From NCBI GenBank assembly GCA_029879595.1, contig JAOUPZ010000027.1, forward strand, positions 1 to 14,907: a DNA stretch of 14,907 nt, written 5' to 3'. Source of the stretch: Deltaproteobacteria bacterium (GTDB lineage Bacteria; SAR324; JACQKK01). The notes below the pieces were generated by a model. The model worked only from the letters and a program-made list of their open reading frames with translations. It had not been told where the DNA came from and made no database searches. Below are positions 7,067-14,000 of the stretch, in pieces; the first letter of the stretch is position 1; each line of letters begins with the position of its first letter. The translations under genes and the position numbers were made by a program.

Positions 7067-8086
7067 ATGGCTTTTTTCAAACGAAAACACTCCTGGGCAC
7101 TCCCGGAACGGGAGGCCACTCCGGAAAGGATATTCCAGTCCCGCAGACTGGCCCTCAAGAAAATGGGGTATACCGGCCTGGGGCTTTCGGCATGGCTGGG
7201 CGCGGGCGGCGCCATGGCCGGCCTGGGGCTGCTCTCGCCCCGTGAGGCCCGGGCATCGGATAATCCTGACTTCATCAGCACGTTCACCGGACTGCCCCCC
7301 CTGCAAACAAAGCCCGGTTCGCCGGAAGGCGGGGCCCTGACCCCCACCCATGAAGCCGTGGTGGCCGGCTACAACAACTATTACGAGTTTTCCCGGGGCA
7401 AGGACGATGTCTGGTAGCACGCCCGCAGTCTGAAGACGGAGCCCTGGCGGCTGGACGTATCCGGACTGGTGTCCCGCCCCCGGATTTTCGATCTGGACGA
7501 GCTGCGCAAGGGAATGGAGCTGGAAGAGCGGATATACCGGTTCCGCTGCGTGGAGGCCTGGGCCATGGTGGTCCCCTGGACAGGGTTTCCCCTGTCGGCC
7601 CTATTGGAAAAGGTGCAGCCACTGTCATCGGCCCGCTATGTGAAGTTCACCACCTTCCTGCGTCCCGAGGAGGCCCCCCGGCAGCAGCGCAGAATTCTTT
7701 TCGGCAGCGGCGAACCCTGGCCCTACACCGAGGGCATCACCATGGCCGAGGCCATGCACCCCCTGACCATGATTTCAGTGGGAAGCTACGGCCATGTCCT
7801 GCCCAACCAGAACGGAGCCCCCCTGCGGCTGATAATTCCATGGAAATACGGCTTCAAGAACATCAAGGCCATCGTGGGAATCGAGCTGGTGAAGGAGCGC
7901 CCCAAAACTTTCTGGAACACCCTCCTGCCCGATGAATACGGCTTTGAATCGAATGTGAACCCAGCGGTGCCCCACCCGCGCTGGTCACAGGCCACCGAAA
8001 GGGACGTGGCCACGGGCGAGGCGCGGCCCACCTTGTATCTGAACGGCTACGCCGCCCAGGTTGAGCAACTGTACAAAAAGGGTTGA
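7067..8086 (+). pseudogene. msrP: msrP (yedY), molybdenum methionine-sulfoxide reductase, with in-frame amber codon
   Basis: MsrP is the periplasmic molybdopterin enzyme that, with the haem membrane protein MsrQ, reduces oxidised methionine in envelope proteins. The frame encodes 339 codons, close to the 334-residue E. coli enzyme. It starts with a Tat signal (SRRLALKKMG with RR at 26-27, then a Gly/Ala/Leu helix). The family motifs are present: GYNNYYEF, EERIYRFRCVEAW (molybdenum-ligand Cys161), MHPLTMISVGSYG, QNGAPLRLIIPWKYGFKNIK, DEYGFESNVNP and HPRWSQATER. Codon 117 (7415-7417) is TAG. It falls between DDVW and HARSLKTEPW, at a variable site where E. coli MsrP appears to have Ala, with no frame change on either side. 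It is either a recent nonsense mutation, an amber codon read through (suppression or pyrrolysine), or a sequencing error. No msrQ follows. The ATG is preceded by GGCGGA ten bases upstream. Confidence 0.9.
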
Positions 8087-8100
8087 GCGGGCCCTGATGC

Positions 8101-9387
8101 TCACCAGCGGAAACCGAACAGAAACACCCGGCGGGAATCGGGATCATCGTCGACCTTGTAGCCCTTTTCCACCGTGAAGCGGCCCATGCCGATCTCGAAT
8201 ATCCAGACCCGGCTGAGCACTCCGGCGGAGGTGTGGCCCGCGTTCCAGCCGGCCAGGAAGGAAAACAGCGCCGCGCCATCCTCCTCCGGACCGATTCCTA
8301 TTTCCAGCCCGGCCCTGGTGCGCACCGTCCAGTGTTTCTCGTTTTCCAGCACCTGGCGGGTCACATCCACGATGTCCAGGGCCGCCGTGTAGCGGATGAA
8401 ATTGTAGGTGGGCGAAACGGCGATGCCCACCGTGTGCAGCAGGGGCAGCTCCCCGGCCACCGGAATGCCGGTGGAGCGGCGGATCTTGCCGAAGCGCATT
8501 CCATAGAAGCCCTCATCCTTGGAATACCCCCCGATATTGAGAATGGAATAGCCGATCCGGGGCCGCCAGTTGCTGGCCCAGGGCAGGGTGATGATCAGCC
8601 CTGCGTCCAGGCCGGGAACGTGATAGGTCATGCCCATCATCATGGCCTGGTAGTCCGAATCATTGATCAGGCTGGCCTCCCCGCCCAGGGCTGCTCCAAA
8701 CAGGGTCTCGGCGTCTATGATCTTGTCGATGCCCAGCCGGCTCACGGACTTGGGCATGATCCCCAGGCTGATGCCGCTGCCCCACTTGGCGGTGTAGACA
8801 TAGGCGGCTGTGTAGTCGGTGTAGAACTCAAGATGCAGGGCCGGCACATCGTAGGTGAGGCCATCCAGGGGGTTGGTCAGCTCGCCCTGCTTTATCACTT
8901 CGATATTGGCCAGCATTTCCGCCCCGACGATATAGGCGTTGCCGCGCTTGGCATCGGTGATGACCGGGGAGCGCATGTTGAACTGGGCGAACACCGATGT
9001 GCCCACCATGTCCGACATGGTGAACATGTCTATGCCCTCGAACTTGCTCAAGGCGTCGGAAGGATTGGTGGAGGCACCGAACACGCGCTCGTCCAGCACC
9101 AGCATGGGCGTGAATATCTCCACCGAGCCCTCACCCAGGCGGGCAATCCCGGCGGGATTGTAGAACAAAGTGCTGGCCTCGTCCCCCAGGGCCACCTGGG
9201 CGCCCCCCATCAGAAGGGGGCGGATGAACTGGATGGAGCGCCTGATTTCGCGGGCTGGAACCGTATCGCACCATGCTGCGGTAAACAGCAGGGCAAACAG
9301 GGATAGCAGGATGATAAACCGCCGGGCAGGGGTGCTATTTCCCACCTCAGGAGGCTTTGGCGGTTTTTGTTTGGGCTTGCCAGGCAT
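8101..9387 (-). CDS. FadL/PorV-type outer-membrane beta-barrel protein
   Basis: This is a predicted outer-membrane barrel of 428 residues. After a signal helix (ARRFIILLSLFALLFTAAW), the mature N-terminus carries MGGAQVALGDEASTLFYNPAGIARL, pattern G-x-A-x-A-x-x-D-x-x-x-x-x-x-NPAG, typical of FadL, PorV and UPF0164 barrels. Alternating aromatic/hydrophobic strands follow, and the chain ends FLFGFRW with an aromatic last residue, the usual barrel-insertion signal. The ATG at 9387 overlaps the FliF-FliG gene by 41 bases. A GTG at 9345, just after that gene's stop, would remove a 14-residue Lys/Pro-rich leader and give a more ordinary signal peptide; neither start has a clear ribosome-binding site. 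It is last in the six-gene minus-strand run and its stop is 14 bases from the convergent msrP stop. It may be the outer-membrane partner of the complex. Confidence 0.87.
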   Translation of the reverse strand: MPGKPKQKPPKPPEVGNSTPARRFIILLSLFALLFTAAWCDTVPAREIRRSIQFIRPLLMGGAQVALGDEASTLFYNPAGIARLGEGSVEIFTPMLVLDERVFGASTNPSDALSKFEGIDMFTMSDMVGTSVFAQFNMRSPVITDAKRGNAYIVGAEMLANIEVIKQGELTNPLDGLTYDVPALHLEFYTDYTAAYVYTAKWGSGISLGIMPKSVSRLGIDKIIDAETLFGAALGGEASLINDSDYQAMMMGMTYHVPGLDAGLIITLPWASNWRPRIGYSILNIGGYSKDEGFYGMRFGKIRRSTGIPVAGELPLLHTVGIAVSPTYNFIRYTAALDIVDVTRQVLENEKHWTVRTRAGLEIGIGPEEDGAALFSFLAGWNAGHTSAGVLSRVWIFEIGMGRFTVEKGYKVDDDPDSRRVFLFGFRW

Positions 9388-11140
9388 CGCTGATCTGCTT
9401 GAGGTCGATCTTGCCCTTTTCGGCGAGTTCCTGGAAGCGCCGCACAAGCTGCCGCCTTGCTTCCTTGACGGTGTCCTCGTCTTCCTGCGCCGCCCGCAGG
9501 CTGGTGACCATGCCGGAGCGGGCCCGCTCCGGAAAGGCCATGATGACCCTCCGCTGGATATCCGGATCCGCGCCCTGCAGGGCCTGCACCACCACGGAAC
9601 TGGGCATGGTGCGCACGGCCTGGGGCAGAATTTCCTCCGGGACGAAGGGCAGGGCCTCAAAGGTAAAGAACAGTTTGTCCACCTGCTCGGCCAGGAAGAT
9701 ATCCTTAGACTTGATGCCGCGCAGGAGGTGATGGCTTGTTTCCGATGTGGTGCGGCCCATGACATCCACCAGACCCCTGGCGCCGGCCATCTGCAGGCTG
9801 CGCTTGTCGGGCATGGTCTTGGCCTTTTCCGCCAGTTCCTCTCCCACCGCGGAAACCATGTCCAGGGGAAGGTCCAGGAAGTTACCCATGTTGACTGCGA
9901 TTTCCAGCTGCATGTCCTTGGGGAAGCTTTCGATCACCTTGGCGGTATCCTCGGCCTTCATGTTGGCCAGCACGATGGACTTCACCTTCACCGGCTCGTC
10001 CTTGATCAGGAACGCTATCTGCTCCCAGCTCAGGCTGTCCATGAATTTGAACGGATTGGGCCTGAACAGTTCCGGATTGGTGACCTCGTTGGCCAGCAGC
10101 ACCAGGCTGGCCTCCTCCATGGCCCCGATGACGCGGGAGGCCTCGGGCGGCTTCTCGGTGAAAACTGTCTGTTCCAGGGTTTTGTAGGCCTCGGGCCCCA
10201 TGTGCGGCATGAGGGCCTGCCGGGCAATGCGCTGGCCCAGGCCATGGATCAGCATGTTGATCTTGCCGGGGCTGTCTGACCACGATTCCACCAGGGTTCT
10301 GGCCAGCTCGGGACGGGACAGCATCCGCTTGACGATGGAGTGGCGCACCTGGTTGAGGTGGCGCTCATCGGCCATTTTCTTCTGCTCCTCCTCCAGTTCC
10401 TTTTCCTCCTCGGTCTTTTCCACCTTCATGGGGCGGGCGGGAACCGGGGGATGCTGGGCATGGGCCAGCTTGGGGTCGGGCATGACCGTGGTGATGAGCC
10501 GCGACAACAGCCGGAAGAACACCACCATCATGATAAGCAGGAACAGCCCCCCCACAATGATCAGGACCCACTCGATCAGGCTCAGTCCAAAGGGTCGGGG
10601 CCAGCGGTCCTCGTCGATGACCTTCTCCGGCTTTTCTTCCTCCTCCGGGGCCGGAGCCTGTTGCTCAACGACCGGGATCACCTGGATATCTATTCTGTCG
10701 CCCCGTTCGCGGCGGATATCGGCCAGAATGGGGACTATGGTCCGCAGGTACTGCATGTCGGATTCGGGCAGGGGCTGCTTCAGGACGATGCGTACCAGCA
10801 CCTGTTCCACCAGGAATTTTTCCTGGCCCCGCGGGGTGTCCACATCAGTGGGGCGGAACCCGGGCAGGTCAACCGCGCTGGCGGCCGGGATCTCCCGGGG
10901 CATTTCCGCCATTCTGCCGTTGACGTTCACCCGCAGCAGAAACTGACCGGTGGGAATGAGTGTGGAGAGCCTTTCGTGGATCAGCCCCTCAATGCGTCTT
11001 TCATACTGACCGGGGGAATCGATGAACTGCTCGTTCTGAGCCAGCACCGTCCCGGTGCCCACCGGACCGCACAGCAGCAGGGCAAAAATGAACAGCGCAG
11101 AAATATACCGGATATGCTTGGTCATGCTTTTTCGTGCCAT
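9347..11140 (-). CDS. Membrane-anchored FliF-FliG fusion-like protein
   Basis: This 597-residue protein has, in order: a signal or membrane helix (residues 10-34, VLA|Q), a periplasmic FliF-like domain (about 41-157, with LPGFRP, FLVEQVLVRIVL and RRERGDRIDIQVIPV), an acidic linker, a transmembrane helix (about 187-213), a charged cytoplasmic linker (238-258), and a FliG-like helical region (about 262-580). FliG resemblance is clearest in IAFLIKDEPVKVKSIVLANM (middle domain) and in SETSHHLLRGIKSKDIFLAEQ followed by DKLFFTFEAL (C-terminal domain, compare MFxFEDL). The topology matches FliF, whose cytoplasmic tail normally binds a separate FliG. The EHPQ motif reads DEPV. Of the torque charges known from E. 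coli FliG, only one Arg (Arg539) seems kept by eye. Start: ATG at 11140, with an alternative at 11125. I infer it anchors a cytoplasmic ring to a periplasmic one. Confidence 0.85.
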   Translation of the reverse strand: MARKSMTKHIRYISALFIFALLLCGPVGTGTVLAQNEQFIDSPGQYERRIEGLIHERLSTLIPTGQFLLRVNVNGRMAEMPREIPAASAVDLPGFRPTDVDTPRGQEKFLVEQVLVRIVLKQPLPESDMQYLRTIVPILADIRRERGDRIDIQVIPVVEQQAPAPEEEEKPEKVIDEDRWPRPFGLSLIEWVLIIVGGLFLLIMMVVFFRLLSRLITTVMPDPKLAHAQHPPVPARPMKVEKTEEEKELEEEQKKMADERHLNQVRHSIVKRMLSRPELARTLVESWSDSPGKINMLIHGLGQRIARQALMPHMGPEAYKTLEQTVFTEKPPEASRVIGAMEEASLVLLANEVTNPELFRPNPFKFMDSLSWEQIAFLIKDEPVKVKSIVLANMKAEDTAKVIESFPKDMQLEIAVNMGNFLDLPLDMVSAVGEELAEKAKTMPDKRSLQMAGARGLVDVMGRTTSETSHHLLRGIKSKDIFLAEQVDKLFFTFEALPFVPEEILPQAVRTMPSSVVVQALQGADPDIQRRVIMAFPERARSGMVTSLRAAQEDEDTVKEARRQLVRRFQELAEKGKIDLKQISDAWQAQTKTAKAS

Positions 11141-11251
11141 CCTTGGCGTTGTATAATGTCCGGCCGGGCACCTTCCCGACCGCTGACTGTTAAAAGCCCT
11201 TGCACTGCATTGATACTAACGTCCGTCGGCCTGACCGGGGTTCGGCAGGCT
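11141..11251. other. Intergenic gap with bulged hairpin
   Basis: This 111-base gap is the only sizeable break inside the six-gene run. Directly after the upstream stop, GCCTG (11229-11233) pairs with CAGGC (11246-11250) and CCG with CGG inside it, giving an 8-bp stem with a one-base bulge and no T-tract. It could protect a 3' end or cause partial termination. I see no strong promoter for the FliF-FliG gene. Confidence 0.3.
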
Positions 11252-12196
11252 TCACTCCTGCATCCGGTCCACCAGCTCGTTGAGTTCCTTGTTGTCCGGG
11301 TCCAGCTCCAGGGCCCGCTCCCAGTATTTAAGGGCCATGGACTTCCAGTTCATCTTGTAATAGAGCGACCCCAGCATGGTATAGGCCTGGGGGTTATTCG
11401 GATTTCGCTGAATAGATTGCAGAATTTGTTCCAAAGCCTGCTCATAGCGCCCCTTGAAGAAATAGCGCCTCGCTTTTATCAGGTTTTCCGTGCTTTTGGC
11501 CTGGGTAACCATGTCCACCTTGGCGGGCATTGTTTCCTCTGATGCGGCCGGATCTTCCTTCCCCTCGCCGTTTTTACCGGCAGTTTCTTCCTCCTTTTCC
11601 GGTGGCTCGGGAGGTTTCTGCAGGGGCGGTTCCTGCATCTGCGGTTTTTCGGCCGCTTGTGGCTCCGCCTCCGGCGGGGGCACGCCGATCACCTTCACCC
11701 AGTCGCCGCCTGCGGGATCGAACCCGCCGGACACCCTGAGCTGCTGCTCCACGGCCTTGGTGTTGCCCCGGAAGGTCTCATCCACCAGGATGAACACCTG
11801 CCTGATCCGGGAATAGCCGGGGAGCACCGCCCCGGAATCGGTCTGGGGGGTAATGTAGTTGTTGAACCCGGGAAGCTTTATGCGCCCCTGGGAATCCGGG
11901 CCGGTCCCGGCGCGGAGATACCCGATATGAACCTCCACGTTGAGCAGCTTGTCGCCCACCAGATCGTGGGCCAGCCGCTGCACCTTTTCCTTTAAAAGCT
12001 GCTCCTGCCCCGGTATGTTCATGCCGGGCGGGGTGACAAATTCCACGGCCGGCACGGCACGGGGGCCAGCCAGCAGGGCCAGCGCCGCAAGCAGCACCAG
12101 CAGCAGAGGCATATGCAGGGCCGACACCAGGCCTCCGGCGGCCTGCGGCGGACGGTATCCCGGTGAAATATTGTTTTTTCGGCTAAGGGTTATCAT
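11252..12196 (-). CDS. Periplasmic protein: FliF-like domain plus TPR (second paralogue)
   Basis: This 314-residue exported protein starts at the ATG at 12196, which overlaps the upstream stop as ATGA. An uncharged helix (about 29-50, VPA|V) is the signal peptide. Residues ~62-173 carry the domain shared with its two neighbours: QLLKEKVQRLAHDLVGDKLL, then KLPGFNNY, RIRQVFILVDETF and GGDWVKVIGVP, the last matching the RGD-x-V end of the other two. A Pro/Glu-rich linker (about 174-225) follows, then two TPRs (about 237-312: ARRYFFKGRYEQALEQIL and ALKYWERALELDPDN). There is no second membrane helix, so unlike FliF it should lie wholly in the periplasm unless the signal helix is uncleaved. I infer a ring or adaptor component of the same complex as the FliF-FliG fusion. 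Confidence 0.84.
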   Translation of the reverse strand: MITLSRKNNISPGYRPPQAAGGLVSALHMPLLLVLLAALALLAGPRAVPAVEFVTPPGMNIPGQEQLLKEKVQRLAHDLVGDKLLNVEVHIGYLRAGTGPDSQGRIKLPGFNNYITPQTDSGAVLPGYSRIRQVFILVDETFRGNTKAVEQQLRVSGGFDPAGGDWVKVIGVPPPEAEPQAAEKPQMQEPPLQKPPEPPEKEEETAGKNGEGKEDPAASEETMPAKVDMVTQAKSTENLIKARRYFFKGRYEQALEQILQSIQRNPNNPQAYTMLGSLYYKMNWKSMALKYWERALELDPDNKELNELVDRMQE

Positions 12197-13275
12197 TGCG
12201 GATTTCCGGTCGGTTTTTGCGCTTCCAGGTAGTTGAGCACCTGATGAACTTCCATGTTCGTCGGATCAAAGCTGACCGCTCGTTCCCAGGCGGCCCGGGC
12301 CGCGGTGGGGTTGTTCTGGGCAAAATGAATCGAGCCCTCCATGGCCAGGAAGAATGAGCGCTCGCGGGCAGTGGTGGACCGCTGGAACCCGGCCTGCACA
12401 ATCCTCAGGGCCTCCGCGTAGCGTCCTTCGTCAAAGGCCATCTGGGCGGCCTCGGCGGCGCCGGGAGCCTTGCCGGAGGGCTGACCGACCTGCCCGGGCA
12501 TGCCGCCCTGGGAGCCGGACGCGGCCATGCCCGCCATGCCCGCCTGATAGGGAGCAGTCTGACCGGGCTGGTACTTTTCACCCAGCGCCTCCATCAGCTC
12601 CTTTTCCGAAAGGGTGGGGGGCATTTCATCCTTGGGCAAAACGGGAAAAGTCTCCTTGAGCACGATCACCTGATCTCCCCGGTTGTAGTCGAACCGCCCC
12701 ACCACCGGCACCAGTTTGCGCACGAACCGCTCGTAGTATTCCGGCAGGGTCTCATCCAGCAGCACCTTGACCTCCAGCCTTTGATAGGGCGGAGTGGCCT
12801 CATCGATACCCCCCTCGGAGGAACGCACGAAAATGGGGAACCCAGGCAGTTTTTCCCGCTCCTGGGACATCTGCGGCTGTTCAATCTCGGGTACGATCTC
12901 CGGGTTCCAGATAACGCGAACGGCCAGCACATAGCGACTGCCGTGCACATAGCGCTTCAGGGAGCTGTCGATTCTTTCGGTTACGCTTTCCTCGAAGGCG
13001 CGCATGCGCTGGTTGGAAATGCGGTCCATCAGGTTTTCAGACTGGGCGAGAGCCGGGGCGCTCCAGGGCAGCGCCGCAAACAGCGCCGCAAACAGCGCCG
13101 GAAGCAGCGCCGCAAACAGCACAGTATGCCGTACTGTCAGTAAAGCAGTCAGTAGAGCAGTCAGTAGAGCAGTCTGCAAAGCCGTCAGCAACGCAGCCGG
13201 GCGCACAGGCAGCCCTGCTGCCAAAACCGCCTGGCCCTGTCCCGTGTTTTGCGAATTTTGCGGATTCCGCCTCAT
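12193..13275 (-). CDS. Periplasmic protein: FliF-like domain plus TPR, repeat-expanded signal sequence
   Basis: This 360-residue protein starts at the ATG at 13275 (ATGA overlap with the upstream stop, GGGAGAAGGG just before it). The N-terminal hydrophobic stretch (about 24-70) is unusually long and made of four-residue repeats, LLTA-like then LFAA-like, before a cleavage-like ALA|Q near residue 78. Residues ~94-210 form the FliF-like periplasmic domain and are the best match in the window: KLPGFPIF, YQRLEVKVLLDE, FVRKLVPVVG and YNRGDQVIVLKE. In FliF this module ends the periplasmic part before the second membrane helix; here it runs instead into a Gly/Met/Pro linker and TPRs (about 273-350, FDEGRYAEALRIVQAG, AWERAVSFDPTNMEV). 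It is coupled to both neighbours and is probably made in step with them. Confidence 0.85.
   Translation of the reverse strand: MRRNPQNSQNTGQGQAVLAAGLPVRPAALLTALQTALLTALLTALLTVRHTVLFAALLPALFAALFAALPWSAPALAQSENLMDRISNQRMRAFEESVTERIDSSLKRYVHGSRYVLAVRVIWNPEIVPEIEQPQMSQEREKLPGFPIFVRSSEGGIDEATPPYQRLEVKVLLDETLPEYYERFVRKLVPVVGRFDYNRGDQVIVLKETFPVLPKDEMPPTLSEKELMEALGEKYQPGQTAPYQAGMAGMAASGSQGGMPGQVGQPSGKAPGAAEAAQMAFDEGRYAEALRIVQAGFQRSTTARERSFFLAMEGSIHFAQNNPTAARAAWERAVSFDPTNMEVHQVLNYLEAQKPTGNPQ
13069..13196 (-). repeat. Two 12-base tandem arrays inside the signal-sequence region
   Basis: On the plus strand, 13069-13116 holds four units of CAGCGCCGCAAA (three identical, one with two changes). 13137-13196 holds five units related to TCAGTAGAGCAG (two identical, one with a single change, two degenerate). 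Both periods are 12 bases, so gain or loss of a unit keeps the frame and adds or removes four hydrophobic residues (LFAA or LLTA) in the leader of the 12193-13275 protein. Confidence 0.92.
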
Positions 13276-14000
13276 TTCCCTTCTCCCCTGGGAGGCTGCG
13301 CCGTCTTTGGTGTTCCAGCCGGTTTAGGAGGCGGCTGGGCTCCCGGAGTCCCGGAGGAACCGGGCAAAGGCGGCTGGGTCCGTCCCTGCCTGTTCTTCAT
13401 GAAGTCCATGAACTTGTTCACTTCCACATTGGACGGGTCCAATGATAACACATACTCCCATTCCTCATTGGCCAGCTGATAGTTCCCCAGGGCGTAATAC
13501 ACAGAGCCCTTCATCACATGGGCCTGGAGATGATCCGGCTGGGTGAGCAGCACCAGGTTTACCTGCCGGAGGGCGCCGTTGTAGTCGCCGGACATCATCA
13601 GGTCCTGGGCCTTTTGCAGGTACTGGGCAATCAGCAGGTCCTGAAACTGCCCTTCCGGCCCCCGGACTTCGGGTTTGGTGGCCATGGGCATCACGTTTTC
13701 CAGCGAAAGCGGAATCTCCACATCATAAACCGGCTGGTCTATGTTGAGCGTGATGGTGTTCTCCTGACCCCGGAAGTTCATCTTTATCCGGACGATCTGC
13801 CCGCCATCTTCCTCCGATTCGGTAACAACGATATGGCTTTCGCCCTGTTTGGTGGCCAGCACGGTCTTTTCAGAGCTGTCGGACCCCATTCCGCTGCATC
13901 CGGTAAGCAAAACCAGCAGCGCCAGCAGTCCCGCCAGGGGCGGAAGGCACCGGGCGGAGCGCGGCGTGGCCCTAGAAACGATAGCCGAAGCGCAATTCAT
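13272..14000 (-). CDS. TPR lipoprotein with Pro-rich tail
   Basis: This 242-residue lipoprotein has a hydrophobic signal helix followed by LLTG|C, with Cys35 as the lipidation site. Residues ~45-105 are a beta-rich stretch (ESHIVVTESEEDGG, RIKMNFRGQENTITLNI) that I cannot assign. Two TPRs cover about 122-203 (AQDLMMSGDYNGALRQVNLV, YYALGNYQLANEEWEYV, then LSLDPSNVEV). The C-terminal ~35 residues are Pro/Gly-rich and probably disordered. The start lies inside the preceding gene, giving a 29-base overlap. GGGAGGAGG at 14003-14011 supports it, and no other start precedes the lipobox. The last TPR resembles those ending the next two proteins, which suggests a common binding partner. It probably sits in the outer membrane facing the periplasm. 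Confidence 0.87.
   Translation of the reverse strand: MNCASAIVSRATPRSARCLPPLAGLLALLVLLTGCSGMGSDSSEKTVLATKQGESHIVVTESEEDGGQIVRIKMNFRGQENTITLNIDQPVYDVEIPLSLENVMPMATKPEVRGPEGQFQDLLIAQYLQKAQDLMMSGDYNGALRQVNLVLLTQPDHLQAHVMKGSVYYALGNYQLANEEWEYVLSLDPSNVEVNKFMDFMKNRQGRTQPPLPGSSGTPGAQPPPKPAGTPKTAQPPRGEGK

Noticed and set aside
7415..7417. Selenocysteine at the msrP stop
   Set aside because: The codon is TAG, not TGA, and the metal-ligand cysteine is present further on.
7469..8086. Separate short gene starting at GTG 7469
   Set aside because: It is in the same frame as the first part of msrP and lacks the Tat signal; it is the remainder after the amber codon, not an independent gene.
9388..9765. Upstream extension of the barrel frame to an ATG at 9765
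   Set aside because: The extra residues are Ser/Arg/Pro-rich and lie entirely inside the FliF-FliG gene; no signal peptide would result.
8233..10279. Plus-strand frames opposite the barrel and FliF-FliG genes
   Set aside because: Low-information translations antisense to genes with clear domains.
10340..11542. Plus-strand frame of 400 codons across the FliF-FliG gene start and the next gene
   Set aside because: His/Gln/Gly-rich shadow translation that crosses two real genes and their gap; no motif or ribosome-binding site.
13069..13196. CRISPR-like array
   Set aside because: Units are 12 bases, directly adjacent without spacers, and lie in a coding frame.
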